Positions 1 to 8,574 of a DNA stretch of 64,000 nucleotides are shown piece after piece. The stretch's first letter is position 1; every line of letters starts with the position of its first letter. Both the position numbers and the translations under genes were made by a program. Below the pieces are notes generated by a model. The model made no database searches, was not told the origin of the DNA, and saw only the letters and a list, made by a program, of their open reading frames with translations. This DNA comes from an uncultured Halobacteriovorax sp. (lineage in GTDB: Bacteria > Bdellovibrionota > Bacteriovoracia > Bacteriovoracales > Bacteriovoracaceae), in contig CAJXVS010000004.1 in the NCBI GenBank assembly GCA_913061265.1, positions 124,001 to 188,000 of the forward strand, written 5' to 3'.

Positions 1-1363
1 ACTTAGCGATATTCTTAAGGAGCTCACGGTTTTCACGCTCTCTCATCGCAGCGTCCATGGCCGCAAGATCTTCTTGAGCAAATTCCATGTTCTTAATCGT
101 TAACTGATCGCCTCTTTTAGCATTGATTCCAATTGTGCTTGAAATAATAGCTGAGAAGTTTGCAAGATCCTCATCTGACCATCTTTCATACTTTGTTTGA
201 GCTCTACCGTATTCATCTACTACAGCGACACCGTTTGCATCTAATACTGGAACTCTTTTGCCATCAACCATAACGGCGACACTGACACTTTTGATTCCTG
301 CAGTAGGCTGCTTTGAGCGGATAACTTTCTTAGGGACGTTGTAGTTCTTTGTAGAGAGAACTTTAGCGACATTATTTCTTGTCTCTGGGATTCCTGGTTG
401 AGGAGTCTCTCCTGGAAGGTTTGATCTCGCTCCTGGAATTCCCTGTGGGCTTGGTCTTGAGCCGTTTATCTTTTGTGAGTTGTTTACTTCTGATAGAACC
501 GCCGTATTTTCTTGGTCATATCTTGTTTCTTCAGCAATTGATTCAGTGAAGTCCATGTTCACAGCAACCTTTGCTATGATCTTCCCTTGGCCAACAACCT
601 TACCTAAGATTTCTTCGACCTGAGATTCATACTTACGGTTCATCTTACTTTCAAGTGCCATTCTATTAGCGGTGTTTGCTGTCATAGCGTCACCAATATT
701 CTCAGAAAGTTTCTTACCTCTAGCATCTAAGATGACCACAGACTCTGGTCTCATTCCATCAATTGAACTAGAAACAAGGCTTTGAATACCCTTGATTTCT
801 TGAGGTGTAATGGTCACTCCTCTTTCTAGCTCTAGAACAACCGAAGCTGCTGGTGGTTTTTTCTCAGAAACAAAAGGACTAGATTCAGGGATAGAAAGAT
901 GGACTCTCGATCTCTTAACTCCTCTTATATATTTGATCGTCTTAACAAGCTCGCCCTCTAGGGCCCTTTGCTTATTAACCTTTTGAACAAATGTCGTTGT
1001 TCCAAAGGACTGCTTATCAAAAACTTCGTAACCAACTGTTCCTGAGAAGTTTACGCCCATAGTGGCCAATTCTAAACGCCATTTTTGAACCATGTCTTCA
1101 GGAATCTTAATTGATTTTCCATCATTAGCAGTTTGATAAGGGATCTTCTTCTCTTCCAAAATAATAGCAATTTTCTTACTATCCTCTCGGTTTAAGTCTT
1201 TATAAAGAACTTGGAATCTTGTTTTTGATGCCCAGATAGACACGCCAACAAGAGAGACAAGAACGAAAGCACTAACGGCTACAAGTCCCATCTTCTTTCC
1301 AGGTTCAAGACCTATGAAGAACTCTTTAAAATTATTTACAACCTTTTCGATAAAATCCTGCAA
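1..1363 (-). CDS. fliF: Flagellar MS-ring protein FliF (3' end outside window)
   Basis: FliF builds the MS ring of the flagellar basal body in the inner membrane. The reading frame is open from a TTG start at 1363 to the window edge, giving about 454 codons; the family is usually 520-560, so the C-terminal FliG-binding tail is missing. The TTG is chosen because an AGGAGG ribosome site lies just upstream and no ATG fits. A membrane segment follows residue 25 (GLVAVSAFVLVSLVGVSIWA), then the secretin-like ring-building domains with text such as VQKVNKQRALEGELVKTI and RVHLSIPESSPF, typical of FliF. It is the last visible gene of the flgB-flgC-fliE-fliF series. Confidence 0.95.
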   Translation of the reverse strand, partial: MQDFIEKVVNNFKEFFIGLEPGKKMGLVAVSAFVLVSLVGVSIWASKTRFQVLYKDLNREDSKKIAIILEEKKIPYQTANDGKSIKIPEDMVQKWRLELATMGVNFSGTVGYEVFDKQSFGTTTFVQKVNKQRALEGELVKTIKYIRGVKRSRVHLSIPESSPFVSEKKPPAASVVLELERGVTITPQEIKGIQSLVSSSIDGMRPESVVILDARGKKLSENIGDAMTANTANRMALESKMNRKYESQVEEILGKVVGQGKIIAKVAVNMDFTESIAEETRYDQENTAVLSEVNNSQKINGSRPSPQGIPGARSNLPGETPQPGIPETRNNVAKVLSTKNYNVPKKVIRSKQPTAGIKSVSVAVMVDGKRVPVLDANGVAVVDEYGRAQTKYERWSDEDLANFSAIISSTIGINAKRGDQLTIKNMEFAQEDLAAMDAAMRERENRELLKNIAK

Positions 1364-1435
1364 GTGAATCCTCCTGATTCGCTAGGTGAGCTTTATGGCG
1401 TCCTGCCTACTCAACCCTGCAGTTAAAGCGTACTC

Positions 1436-1795
1436 TTATACTTGCATGCGCATGACTTCTTTATACGCATCTATTACTTTCATTCTTACTTGGTTCATGG
1501 CCTTAAAAGCAATTTCAGCTTTTTCAACTGCCAAGAGTGTTTCATGGAGGTTTTTAGACTCTCCCGTCACTAATTTTTGTACTGCCGTGTCGGCATCTTT
1601 TTGTAAGCCATTCACATCAGAGATACTGTCAGATAAAAGGTCTGAGAAAGATTTTCTAGACTCTCCAGACTTAAAGACGTTAGACTCCATTTCATTGAAG
1701 TTAGCTGATTCTAAGTCTGCACTTTTAGTCCATTTCTTAGCATCATAGTTTCCTAAGATCTGCTTGAGTGAACCTATTGTTTCAATACTCATCAT
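1436..1795 (-). CDS. fliE: Flagellar hook-basal body protein FliE
   Basis: FliE is the small adaptor between the MS ring and the proximal rod. The protein has 119 residues, close to the family's 100-115. The C-terminal half carries the family pattern: DVNGLQKDADTAVQKLVTGE, then LHETLLAVEKAEIAFKAMNQ and VRMKVIDAYKEVMRMQV. The gene begins with two consecutive ATG codons after an AGGAG site; either could be used. It lies 11 bases after flgC and about 70 bases before fliF, in the order found in many flagellar operons. Confidence 0.95.
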   Translation of the reverse strand: MMSIETIGSLKQILGNYDAKKWTKSADLESANFNEMESNVFKSGESRKSFSDLLSDSISDVNGLQKDADTAVQKLVTGESKNLHETLLAVEKAEIAFKAMNQVRMKVIDAYKEVMRMQV

Positions 1796-1806
1796 TTAAC
1801 TCCTGT

Positions 1807-2244
1807 CTATCGTCCGATCTCTAAGGCTTTAAGGGCCATACTTTTAGTCGTATTCATTGCATTAATATTGGCTTCGTATGATCTCGAGGCAGAGATCATA
1901 TTCGCCATTTCTTCCATTACATTAATATTCGGGTAAGCCACGTAACCTTGCTCATTTGCATCAGGATGGTGTGGTTCATACTTAAGGATAGGTGCTTTGT
2001 TCGTGGATATGACTTCCGTCGCATGAACTTCCTTAGCTTGAGCATCGAGCTCCCCTTCTAAAATATCACCGAACGATTCTCTAACTGGCTCTGCTCCAAA
2101 GACAACTTCTTTCTTACGGTAAGGACCACCCTCTGCCGTACGAGTTGTTTGAGCATTCGCTATATTCGAAGAAATTGCCCCCATTCTCTTGCGGTTTGCA
2201 GCAAGACCTGAAGCACTAATTTTCAAACTTGATAGTAAATCCAT
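1807..2244 (-). CDS. flgC: Flagellar proximal rod protein FlgC
   Basis: FlgC is a proximal rod component exported by the flagellar type III system. The 145-residue length is normal. The N-terminus has the rod-protein signature (LKISASGLAANRKRMGAISS, then NIANAQTT) and the C-terminus the matching coiled-coil half (VMEEMANMISASRSYEANIN). It is separated by 10 bases from flgB upstream and 11 from fliE downstream, so these genes are almost certainly one transcript. Confidence 0.97.
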   Translation of the reverse strand: MDLLSSLKISASGLAANRKRMGAISSNIANAQTTRTAEGGPYRKKEVVFGAEPVRESFGDILEGELDAQAKEVHATEVISTNKAPILKYEPHHPDANEQGYVAYPNINVMEEMANMISASRSYEANINAMNTTKSMALKALEIGR

Positions 2245-2254
2245 TCGTTACCTC

Positions 2255-2662
2255 TTATCTGTCCGAGTTGATAGCATATTTCATTAGTCCTAACTTCTTG
2301 TTCAGTAGCTGTACTGACGCATCATAAAGAATCTTGTTTTTCGCCATTTGCGACATTTCATGATCTCTATCAACCGTGTTTCCATCTGCTGAAACAACTC
2401 CATTAGGGTCTTCGTAAATTTCAGGCTCTAGATTTGCAAATCCACCTGATCCTACGTCGTAATGACCATCATTCGAAGTATTTAAGCTTTGCTCTCCATC
2501 TACATCGAGAGCTCTTGCTAAGGCCTCTTCAAAACCAAGGCGCTTAGACTTATAACCAGGAGTATCAGCGTTTGCGATATTAGACGTAATAACTTCTTGC
2601 CTCATCTCGCGCATTTTAATACTCGCAGATAGTGCCTTAATTGTAGCGTCATCAATTTGCAT
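2255..2662 (-). CDS. flgB: Flagellar proximal rod protein FlgB
   Basis: FlgB is a proximal rod protein. It has 135 residues, with the N-terminal rod motif (REMRQEVITSNIANADTPGY) and a C-terminal helix (EMSQMAKNKILYDASVQLLN) that pairs with it in this family. It follows the degenerate AAA regulator by 16 bases and precedes flgC by 10 bases, so it is co-transcribed with both. Confidence 0.97.
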   Translation of the reverse strand: MQIDDATIKALSASIKMREMRQEVITSNIANADTPGYKSKRLGFEEALARALDVDGEQSLNTSNDGHYDVGSGGFANLEPEIYEDPNGVVSADGNTVDRDHEMSQMAKNKILYDASVQLLNKKLGLMKYAINSDR

Positions 2663-2678
2663 TACTAACTCCTATTCC

Positions 2679-3611
2679 TTATCTCAAGTTTACGAAATAA
2701 GCGTTTCCAATACCTCTATACTCGTTGATCTTATTTCTAAGAGTACGAATTGAGACACCAAGAATCTTTGCCGCTTGTGTTCTGTTTTCACTTGTATGGA
2801 TAAGGGCCTTCTTGATAAGAAGTTTTTCAGCTTCTTTAAGAGACATAAGTCTAATCCCTTCATTATCTTCATCAGTAATAAGACTTACTGCTTTCTTCTC
2901 ACCGATTTCAAGATCAGCTTCTGAAAGAGTTGTTCCGTCACCGTTAGCTACTGAGTTTTCAAGAACAGCTTTTAGCTCTTGAACATTATGAGTCCAGTAA
3001 TGGCTAAGGATCTTCTGAAGTGCAGTTGGCTCTACTTGCACAGAGTTTCCACCTGAAAATTCAGTTAGGTAATGTCTTGTAAGCATCTCAAGATCACCTG
3101 CACGCTCTCTAAGAGGTGGAACAGTGATTGAGTTATTAGAGACTAGAGTATAAAGGCCTCTATAAAATCTTCCTGACCCTACAAGCTTTGATAGGTTCTT
3201 AGTTGTTGTAGCAACAATACGAACATCAATATCGTAGTCAGAAAGCTCATTTAAAATTTTGTGTAGCTTCTTTTGAAACTCATCTTCTAGTCCATCGACA
3301 TTTGAAAAGATAACTGTTCCACCGTTAGCAGCTTCTAGCACGCCTCTAGTAAAACGACCTGTCTCTTCGTCGCGAAAACCTAAAATCTGATTTTCAACAT
3401 CTTTTGCATCATTAGAACAATCAACAACCTCAATACCTTTTCCAGCTCTTGTAGAGCTATCATGGATAAATCTCGCTAATGACTTTTTACCAACTCCAAC
3501 TTCACCAATAATTAGAACTGGGGCTTTAGTCACAGAAACATTTCTTGCTACTGATACTGCTTTTTGAACTTTTGGATCCATTCCGAATAATTCAACTTGT
3601 ACTGTACTCAT
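2679..3611 (-). CDS. Atypical sigma-54-type AAA+ regulator lacking the GAFTGA loop
   Basis: This 310-residue protein has a single AAA+ domain followed by a Fis-type helix-turn-helix (NRTQAAKILGVSIRTLRNKI), the plan of sigma-54 activators, but with no receiver domain. The start at 3611 is preferred over one five codons earlier because AGGAGGTCAA precedes it directly. The Walker A is GEVGVGKKS (residues 36-44). The segment where GAFTGA should stand reads LGFRDEETGRFTRGVLEAAN, so the sigma-54 contact loop is missing, and the Walker B segment reads VIFSNVDG instead of LFLDEIG. It is therefore unlikely to activate sigma-54 polymerase by the usual mechanism. It sits directly before flgB, which suggests a flagellar regulatory or assembly role; that is inference. 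Confidence 0.8.
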   Translation of the reverse strand: MSTVQVELFGMDPKVQKAVSVARNVSVTKAPVLIIGEVGVGKKSLARFIHDSSTRAGKGIEVVDCSNDAKDVENQILGFRDEETGRFTRGVLEAANGGTVIFSNVDGLEDEFQKKLHKILNELSDYDIDVRIVATTTKNLSKLVGSGRFYRGLYTLVSNNSITVPPLRERAGDLEMLTRHYLTEFSGGNSVQVEPTALQKILSHYWTHNVQELKAVLENSVANGDGTTLSEADLEIGEKKAVSLITDEDNEGIRLMSLKEAEKLLIKKALIHTSENRTQAAKILGVSIRTLRNKINEYRGIGNAYFVNLR

Positions 3612-3653
3612 TTGACCTCCTGTCATATCCGTCTCTCATCCTGAGAGTTAAAC

Positions 3654-6359
3654 TTAAAGGGTTCTTTCTTTTATTTTAAGGAGAGATAATTCTGATCTCG
3701 CCATTTCTTTTACATAATCAGATACTGATTTATCATCCAAGATAGAACCAAGTATCTTTTTTCCTTCTTCAACTTTCTTATTTTCTAAAAGAGAGATCGC
3801 TAGTAAGTAGCTCAATCTTCCCTTGTAAGTAGACTTCTTAAACTCTTTCATAAACCTTTTGATTCTCGCTTCTAAGATTAACGATGATTTAGGAGTTCTT
3901 TTTCCAGCGATTAGTTCGATATTCAAATAAGCGATTCTCTCTCTTACTTCGAACATGTAACGGTTATTAGGATTATAGTATTCAGTATCATTTAAAACCG
4001 CTTCAGATACTTTCTTAAATTTTTCAATCTTCCCAGTCTGATAAAGAGAATCTGTATAGGCTCTCATCATCTCTGCTACTTCATAAGGGTCAAAGATAGA
4101 CTTCCCTACTTCACGAGTTAAGAAAGTCTCAATATGAATGGGAGCTTCAACATAGTCTTTTTGATAAAAGGCGATAATCCCATTGTAGTAATTAACTTTG
4201 TTATAACCCTTCATTAATTTAGAGAACTGATTAAGGTTCTTTTTAGCTAGAGCCCAGTTCTTTAAGTTGATGTTCTTAATAAGCTCCATCTCTTTAAGAA
4301 GAGCAACACCCCAAACTTTGATTTCACGGTCATACCAGATCGGAAAAGTCTTAACCGGAGTTCTGCTTAGCTTTTGATATTTCTTGAAATGTGAGTCGAA
4401 AGCTTCGTAAAGACCCATCTTGATATATGACTTTGCCACAATAAAGTTTAAGTAAGGATCTGCTGCAACCTTATTGATGTATCTAGTCTTATAGATTTCC
4501 CAAATTCTAACGAGGTTTGAGTAATCAGATACTTTAAAGTAGCTATCGATAAGCCCGTAAACAATCTCAGCACCATCAGCTTCGAAGACTCTCTTCTCAC
4601 TAGGTCTTAAGCTTGTTACCGGAATAGCATTTAAGTAACTAAGCGCCTTATTGTAGTTCTTATCAACAATAAAAGTTCTAAGTCTTACTAACCAAAGAAG
4701 CTTCTTAAGTTCTTTATCTATCTTACCTTTCTCTAAATCTTCAAGTTCCATGAAGATTCTAGTTTCAATATCAGATTCATTAGTCTTTCTTTTTCTAACT
4801 GAAGTTAAACCAACATATCTTAATCTTGCTTCATAACTAATCTTGAAGTCTTGAGAACGATCAATGGCATTCTTATAAAGCTCTTTAACCTTTGACTCTG
4901 ATTTTCCTAAGATGTCATAAGAAAGAGCAATTCTTAACCTAGCATCTGAACTTTTTGGGTGATAAGAATACTTAGAGATAAAGGCATCAAATAGTTTGAT
5001 CGCTTTAGGATACTTAGCTTCTCTAAAGTAAGCCTCTGCTGCATTGAACTGGATAACAGGATCTACAGTTCCCGTTAAACCTGGTTCGATGATCTCATAC
5101 TCTTTAAGAACTTCTTGAATCTTTCCTAACTTAAAAAGAGAGTAGATCTTGTAGGCTGCCATTGTCTGAGCAGGAAGTAACTTACGAATAGTCTTTTCTT
5201 TTAAGATCTCACGAATCTTCTCAATTTGATTAAGATTAGAGAGGTTATAAAGGATGGCCTCAGCTGCTTTATTACTCTCTTCGTAGTCAAAGTTTTGCTT
5301 AGACTCTACATAAAGCCTTTTAGATAACTCAAGAGCGCTAATATGATCTTTGGCATCAAGGTTATATTGAAGAAGGTACTTATAGATTCCTTTTTTAAGA
5401 TCATAGTTCTTTGTTCTTGCTGCAATTACGCTGAACATAGAAACGGCCATCTTTACTGGCTGCATATTATCTTTTCCAAAGTTTGTTCTAAGGATGGCGT
5501 TGGCTTTTAGGTACTCATTAAAGTCAACATTAGCCTCTTCACCATATTTTTCTTGAAAGAGCTTGATGGACTTATACATCAATCCCCATTTTTTCTTTCT
5601 ATAAAGATTAAGGTTTAACTGAAGGTGAGCTTCTTTTTCACCTTTCTCGAAGTTTCTATTCTTAATGGGATAGAAATACTCTGGCGTTTTACTCTTTAAT
5701 GTTACATAAGGCTTAATAGTCGGCTTAAGCGCTTCATAATCCCAAATAAAAGCAGCTCCGTATCTAAAGTCTCTATAAGGAGTAAGCTTCTTCTTGGCTT
5801 TCTTTGCAATCCTACTCTTAGATCTCTTTTTAGTTTTTGGCTTCTTAGTAAAACTAATCCCTTTAGTCTTTGATCCCACTGGAGCTATTACAGTACTTGC
5901 TTTCTTTTTCTCTTTATCTATATCACTGATCTTCTTTTGAACTGCAGCAGTAGACTCGCTAACAGCATCTGCATCTCTCCAGAAGTCGACAACATATTTC
6001 TTTTCTCTATCTCTATAGAAGTTAAAGAGTTCGATATTTGATGAAGCTAATTTAACTTCAATGCTTTCGATATTATTGTTTTTTGCCGATGGCTCATTAT
6101 AGACAATCTTCTTGAAGTACTTTGATACTGGGCTTAGAGAGAGAAGATCATTCTTAAGTGATTTTAAAGTTTCGGTATTTAATGACTTGATAAAAACAGA
6201 GTCGCCTTTCTTTTCAATAACGACCATATCTCTTTGTACGAAAACGTTCCAGCGAAGATGAGTCTTAGTTAAACGTTGTTCAACTAACTCAGCAAAACTT
6301 GCAGGGGCGGTAAAAAGAACCACGAGCAAAGTCAAAAATTTGAAAACTCTTTTCTTCAT
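3654..6359 (-). CDS. Large secreted tetratricopeptide-repeat protein of the flagellar operon
   Basis: The 901-residue protein begins with a clear signal peptide (KRVFKFLTLLVVLFTAPASF then AE). A lysine-rich stretch near residues 160-195 precedes a long alpha-helical part with repeated TPR-like units, for example IQFNAAEAYFREAKYPKAIK followed by LFDAFISKYSYHPKSSDARL. TPR arrays bind other proteins, so a periplasmic scaffold is likely. It precedes the AAA regulator and flgB by about 40 bases and probably shares their transcript, so it may support basal-body assembly. I recognise no named family and cannot assign a biochemical role. Confidence 0.8.
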   Translation of the reverse strand: MKKRVFKFLTLLVVLFTAPASFAELVEQRLTKTHLRWNVFVQRDMVVIEKKGDSVFIKSLNTETLKSLKNDLLSLSPVSKYFKKIVYNEPSAKNNNIESIEVKLASSNIELFNFYRDREKKYVVDFWRDADAVSESTAAVQKKISDIDKEKKKASTVIAPVGSKTKGISFTKKPKTKKRSKSRIAKKAKKKLTPYRDFRYGAAFIWDYEALKPTIKPYVTLKSKTPEYFYPIKNRNFEKGEKEAHLQLNLNLYRKKKWGLMYKSIKLFQEKYGEEANVDFNEYLKANAILRTNFGKDNMQPVKMAVSMFSVIAARTKNYDLKKGIYKYLLQYNLDAKDHISALELSKRLYVESKQNFDYEESNKAAEAILYNLSNLNQIEKIREILKEKTIRKLLPAQTMAAYKIYSLFKLGKIQEVLKEYEIIEPGLTGTVDPVIQFNAAEAYFREAKYPKAIKLFDAFISKYSYHPKSSDARLRIALSYDILGKSESKVKELYKNAIDRSQDFKISYEARLRYVGLTSVRKRKTNESDIETRIFMELEDLEKGKIDKELKKLLWLVRLRTFIVDKNYNKALSYLNAIPVTSLRPSEKRVFEADGAEIVYGLIDSYFKVSDYSNLVRIWEIYKTRYINKVAADPYLNFIVAKSYIKMGLYEAFDSHFKKYQKLSRTPVKTFPIWYDREIKVWGVALLKEMELIKNINLKNWALAKKNLNQFSKLMKGYNKVNYYNGIIAFYQKDYVEAPIHIETFLTREVGKSIFDPYEVAEMMRAYTDSLYQTGKIEKFKKVSEAVLNDTEYYNPNNRYMFEVRERIAYLNIELIAGKRTPKSSLILEARIKRFMKEFKKSTYKGRLSYLLAISLLENKKVEEGKKILGSILDDKSVSDYVKEMARSELSLLKIKERTL

Positions 6360-6617
6360 TTGGTGGAAACATCCTGTTTCATAATTTAGTTACTTTTAGG
6401 CAGAAAGGCTTCAAAGCATCGACAAATCTGTTCTTCCTGAACTGTCTGTCATGTTAAGTGTATCAATTTTTCAAAAAATTCACAGGAAAATTTTTCTCAG
6501 GGGACAATTTTTCCTAGTGAAATTTTGACACCATCTTGAGATCATCTGATTACACCGATTTAGGTGCGAGAAGTAAGGGTGTCCAAGAATTAGACACCCG
6601 AGCTAGCTTATAGAGTA
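6360..6617. other. Intergenic leader of the flagellar operon
   Basis: This 258-base gap separates the NtrC-type regulator from the TPR-flgB operon, so the operon's promoter should lie here on the minus strand. I could not identify a convincing -35/-10 pair or a -24/-12 sigma-54 element. It does contain an inverted repeat AGGAAAA (6484-6490) with TTTTCCT (6509-6515), 18 bases apart, and a separate hairpin just past the regulator's stop codon. Confidence 0.4.
6577..6599 (-). terminator. Possible weak terminator after the NtrC-type regulator
   Basis: A 7-base perfect stem GGGTGTC/GACACCC with a 9-base loop lies about 20 bases past the stop codon of the regulator gene. The bases after it on the minus strand are only moderately T-rich, so termination may be incomplete or the repeat may instead be a protein site. 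Confidence 0.4.
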
Positions 6618-8171
6618 TTAGTGAGTTGTGTAGAGTAAACCTTTTTTCTTCATCTTTTCGATGAGAGTGGTCCTATTCATTGTGAGAAGTTTCGAGGCCT
6701 GATTCTTGTTTCCACTGGTCATCTCTAGAGCTTGAGCAATAAGAGAATCTTCAATATCTGAAAGGGTCTTCTTTAGATCAATTCCCTCGTTAGATAACTG
6801 GATAACACTGTCGTATTTCTGCACATAGGTAGGGTTATTTTGAAGGATCTTAATAGGCAGATCATTAGGCTTAATGATCGAGCCACCTCTTAGGATAACT
6901 AACCTTTCAATGAGGTTTTCAAGCTCACGAACGTTTCCTGGCCAGTCATAGCCCATTAACATCTCAAGGCATTCATCATCAAACTCAATAGAGTTTCTGC
7001 CATCAGCACTTACAAATCGCTGCAAGAAGTAACTAATAAGGAGAGGTATATCCTCTCTTCTTTCACAAAGAGAAGGTATCTTGATGGGAATAACATTCAA
7101 CCTATAAAAGAGGTCTTCACGCATATCACCGTCTTTAACAGCTTTTTCGAGATCCCTGTGAGTTGCAGTAATGATCCTTACATTAACAGGTAGTGTTTTA
7201 CTCCCGCCAACAGGTTCAATCTCTCTATTTTGAAGAACTCTTAGAAGCTTAACTTGAAGAAGAAGAGGCATATCCCCAATCTCATCAAGGAAGATAGAGC
7301 CGTCGTTAGCCAGCTCAAAACGCCCTTTCCTATCACTAATAGCACCAGTGAAGGCACCCTTTAGGTGTCCAAAAAGCTCACTCTCTAGTAGCTCTGAAGG
7401 GATGGCCCCACAGTTAACAGAGATCATATCTTTTGATGAACGAGGAGATAGATTATGGAGGGCCCTAGAGACTAATTCCTTACCTGTTCCCGAAGGACCA
7501 TTAATAAGAACTGTAGAATCAGATAAAGCCACTTTTTGAATTCTTTCAAAGACCTGCTTCATCTGTGGACTTCTACCAATCATGCCACAGAACATATCTT
7601 CTTCTTTTGGTGGTTCAATCTTGAATTTCTTAAAGATAGGATTGTTCTTTCTAGCATCGTCGTTCTTAACAATATTCTTCATATGGATGTCTTCATATCC
7701 ATATCTAGTTAAGGCCTTGAGAACGAGGTCAGCTAATACATCCATTTCAAATGGTTTAGTCAGATAATGAAAAACGCCTTTCTTAGTAGCGTTAATGGCC
7801 GTTTCTATTGAGGCAAACCCGGTCATAACGATAGAGACAAAGGTATGACCTTTCTCTTTAAGAAGGTCTACTAAGAGAAGGCCATCGGCGCTTCCCTCGT
7901 CAAAAGAGATATCACTAACTAAGCAAAAAGGTTTTTGATTTTCAGCACCTTCAAGATCAAGCTTTAGATCTAAGGCGGTTATACATTCAGAAGGACTAGC
8001 GTAGTAATGAACAACAAGACCAAGTTTCTTTTGCAAATAAGTCCTAAGGGCCTTTGCAAAAACCTTATCATCTTCTACTAAGTAGATATCAGGAGGTGAA
8101 TCAACAACTGGTTTCTTAGTCGTTGGTTTATCTTGATCAAAAGCAGTATGCAGAAAGTGAAAGTCGTTCAT
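6618..8171 (-). CDS. Sigma-54-dependent response regulator (NtrC family)
   Basis: The protein has an N-terminal receiver domain (EDD acid pocket, phosphoacceptor Asp in CLVSDISF, VMTGF and YLTKPF motifs), a sigma-54 AAA+ domain and a C-terminal Fis-type helix-turn-helix (NKNQASKLLTMNRTTLIEKM). Walker A is GPSGTGKE, the sigma-54 contact loop GAFTGA is intact, and Walker B is IFLDEIGD. Start 8171 (517 residues) is chosen because TAGGAGCAAC precedes it; an upstream in-frame ATG lacks a ribosome site and would add 18 unrelated residues. No partner kinase is adjacent. Its place upstream of the flagellar operon suggests a FlrC/FlgR-like role in flagellar gene activation, but the target is inferred. 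Confidence 0.92.
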   Translation of the reverse strand: MNDFHFLHTAFDQDKPTTKKPVVDSPPDIYLVEDDKVFAKALRTYLQKKLGLVVHYYASPSECITALDLKLDLEGAENQKPFCLVSDISFDEGSADGLLLVDLLKEKGHTFVSIVMTGFASIETAINATKKGVFHYLTKPFEMDVLADLVLKALTRYGYEDIHMKNIVKNDDARKNNPIFKKFKIEPPKEEDMFCGMIGRSPQMKQVFERIQKVALSDSTVLINGPSGTGKELVSRALHNLSPRSSKDMISVNCGAIPSELLESELFGHLKGAFTGAISDRKGRFELANDGSIFLDEIGDMPLLLQVKLLRVLQNREIEPVGGSKTLPVNVRIITATHRDLEKAVKDGDMREDLFYRLNVIPIKIPSLCERREDIPLLISYFLQRFVSADGRNSIEFDDECLEMLMGYDWPGNVRELENLIERLVILRGGSIIKPNDLPIKILQNNPTYVQKYDSVIQLSNEGIDLKKTLSDIEDSLIAQALEMTSGNKNQASKLLTMNRTTLIEKMKKKGLLYTTH

Positions 8172-8205
8172 GTTGCTCCTAGAGCCTAAAAAGTAGGCTT
8201 GAAAA

Positions 8206-8235
8206 ATCCTACCCTTTGAAGGCAATCAGTGTCAA
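8206..8235 (-). promoter_or_regulatory. Candidate sigma-70 promoter of the NtrC-type regulator
   Basis: A perfect -35 TTGACA (8230-8235) is followed after 18 bases by TAGGAT (8206-8211), about 35 bases before the start codon chosen for the regulator. The -35 lies inside the palindrome at 8226-8249. Confidence 0.5.
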
Positions 8236-8249
8236 TTTATTGTCACTGA
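8226..8249. repeat. 24-base interrupted palindrome: operator or terminator
   Basis: Arms TCAGTGTCAA and TTGTCACTGA match at 9 of 10 positions around a 4-base TTTA centre. It lies about 40 bases past the stop codon of the small membrane protein gene and overlaps the -35 of the next gene. It could be the terminator of the metK transcript, although the following bases are not a clean T-run on the minus strand, or a binding site for a dimeric repressor. Confidence 0.6.
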
Positions 8250-8289
8250 CTTTTTCTTGCTTAGCATTAAAGACTTTAATTACATGGAG

Positions 8290-8529
8290 TTAGTTAGATA
8301 CTGCGTGGATCATTTCCCGGAAATAATAGACCGCTTGACTCGGTGAACCAGCCCAAATGTAGAAAATAAGCATGACTGAAGAAAAGGCCACAAGTCCTGC
8401 GCATATAAAGACCACCGGCCAATTTTCTTTTAGCCACCAAATATAAGCAAAGCTCACCGCCATCATTATAGTTGGTACGCCCCACCAGGGTGTATATCGA
8501 AGAAGAAAATAAAAGAAATCAAGAAACAT
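8290..8529 (-). CDS. Small hypothetical membrane protein
   Basis: A 79-residue protein dominated by hydrophobic segments: roughly residues 3-12, 17-32 (WGVPTIMMAVSFAYIWWL) and 37-60 (VVFICAGLVAFSSVMLIFYI). Two or three membrane passes are expected. It follows metK by about 45 bases on the same strand and probably shares its transcript. I recognise no family; coding status rests on length, composition and position. Confidence 0.6.
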   Translation of the reverse strand: MFLDFFYFLLRYTPWWGVPTIMMAVSFAYIWWLKENWPVVFICAGLVAFSSVMLIFYIWAGSPSQAVYYFREMIHAVSN

Positions 8530-8574
8530 GCAATAAGGATAACATAAAAAAGGGCTCTAAGAGCCCCTTGATAA

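Noticed and set aside
1386-1748. Open frame on the plus strand opposite fliE
   Set aside because: It lies wholly within the well-supported minus-strand fliE and the fliE-fliF gap, has no ribosome site and no recognisable protein character.
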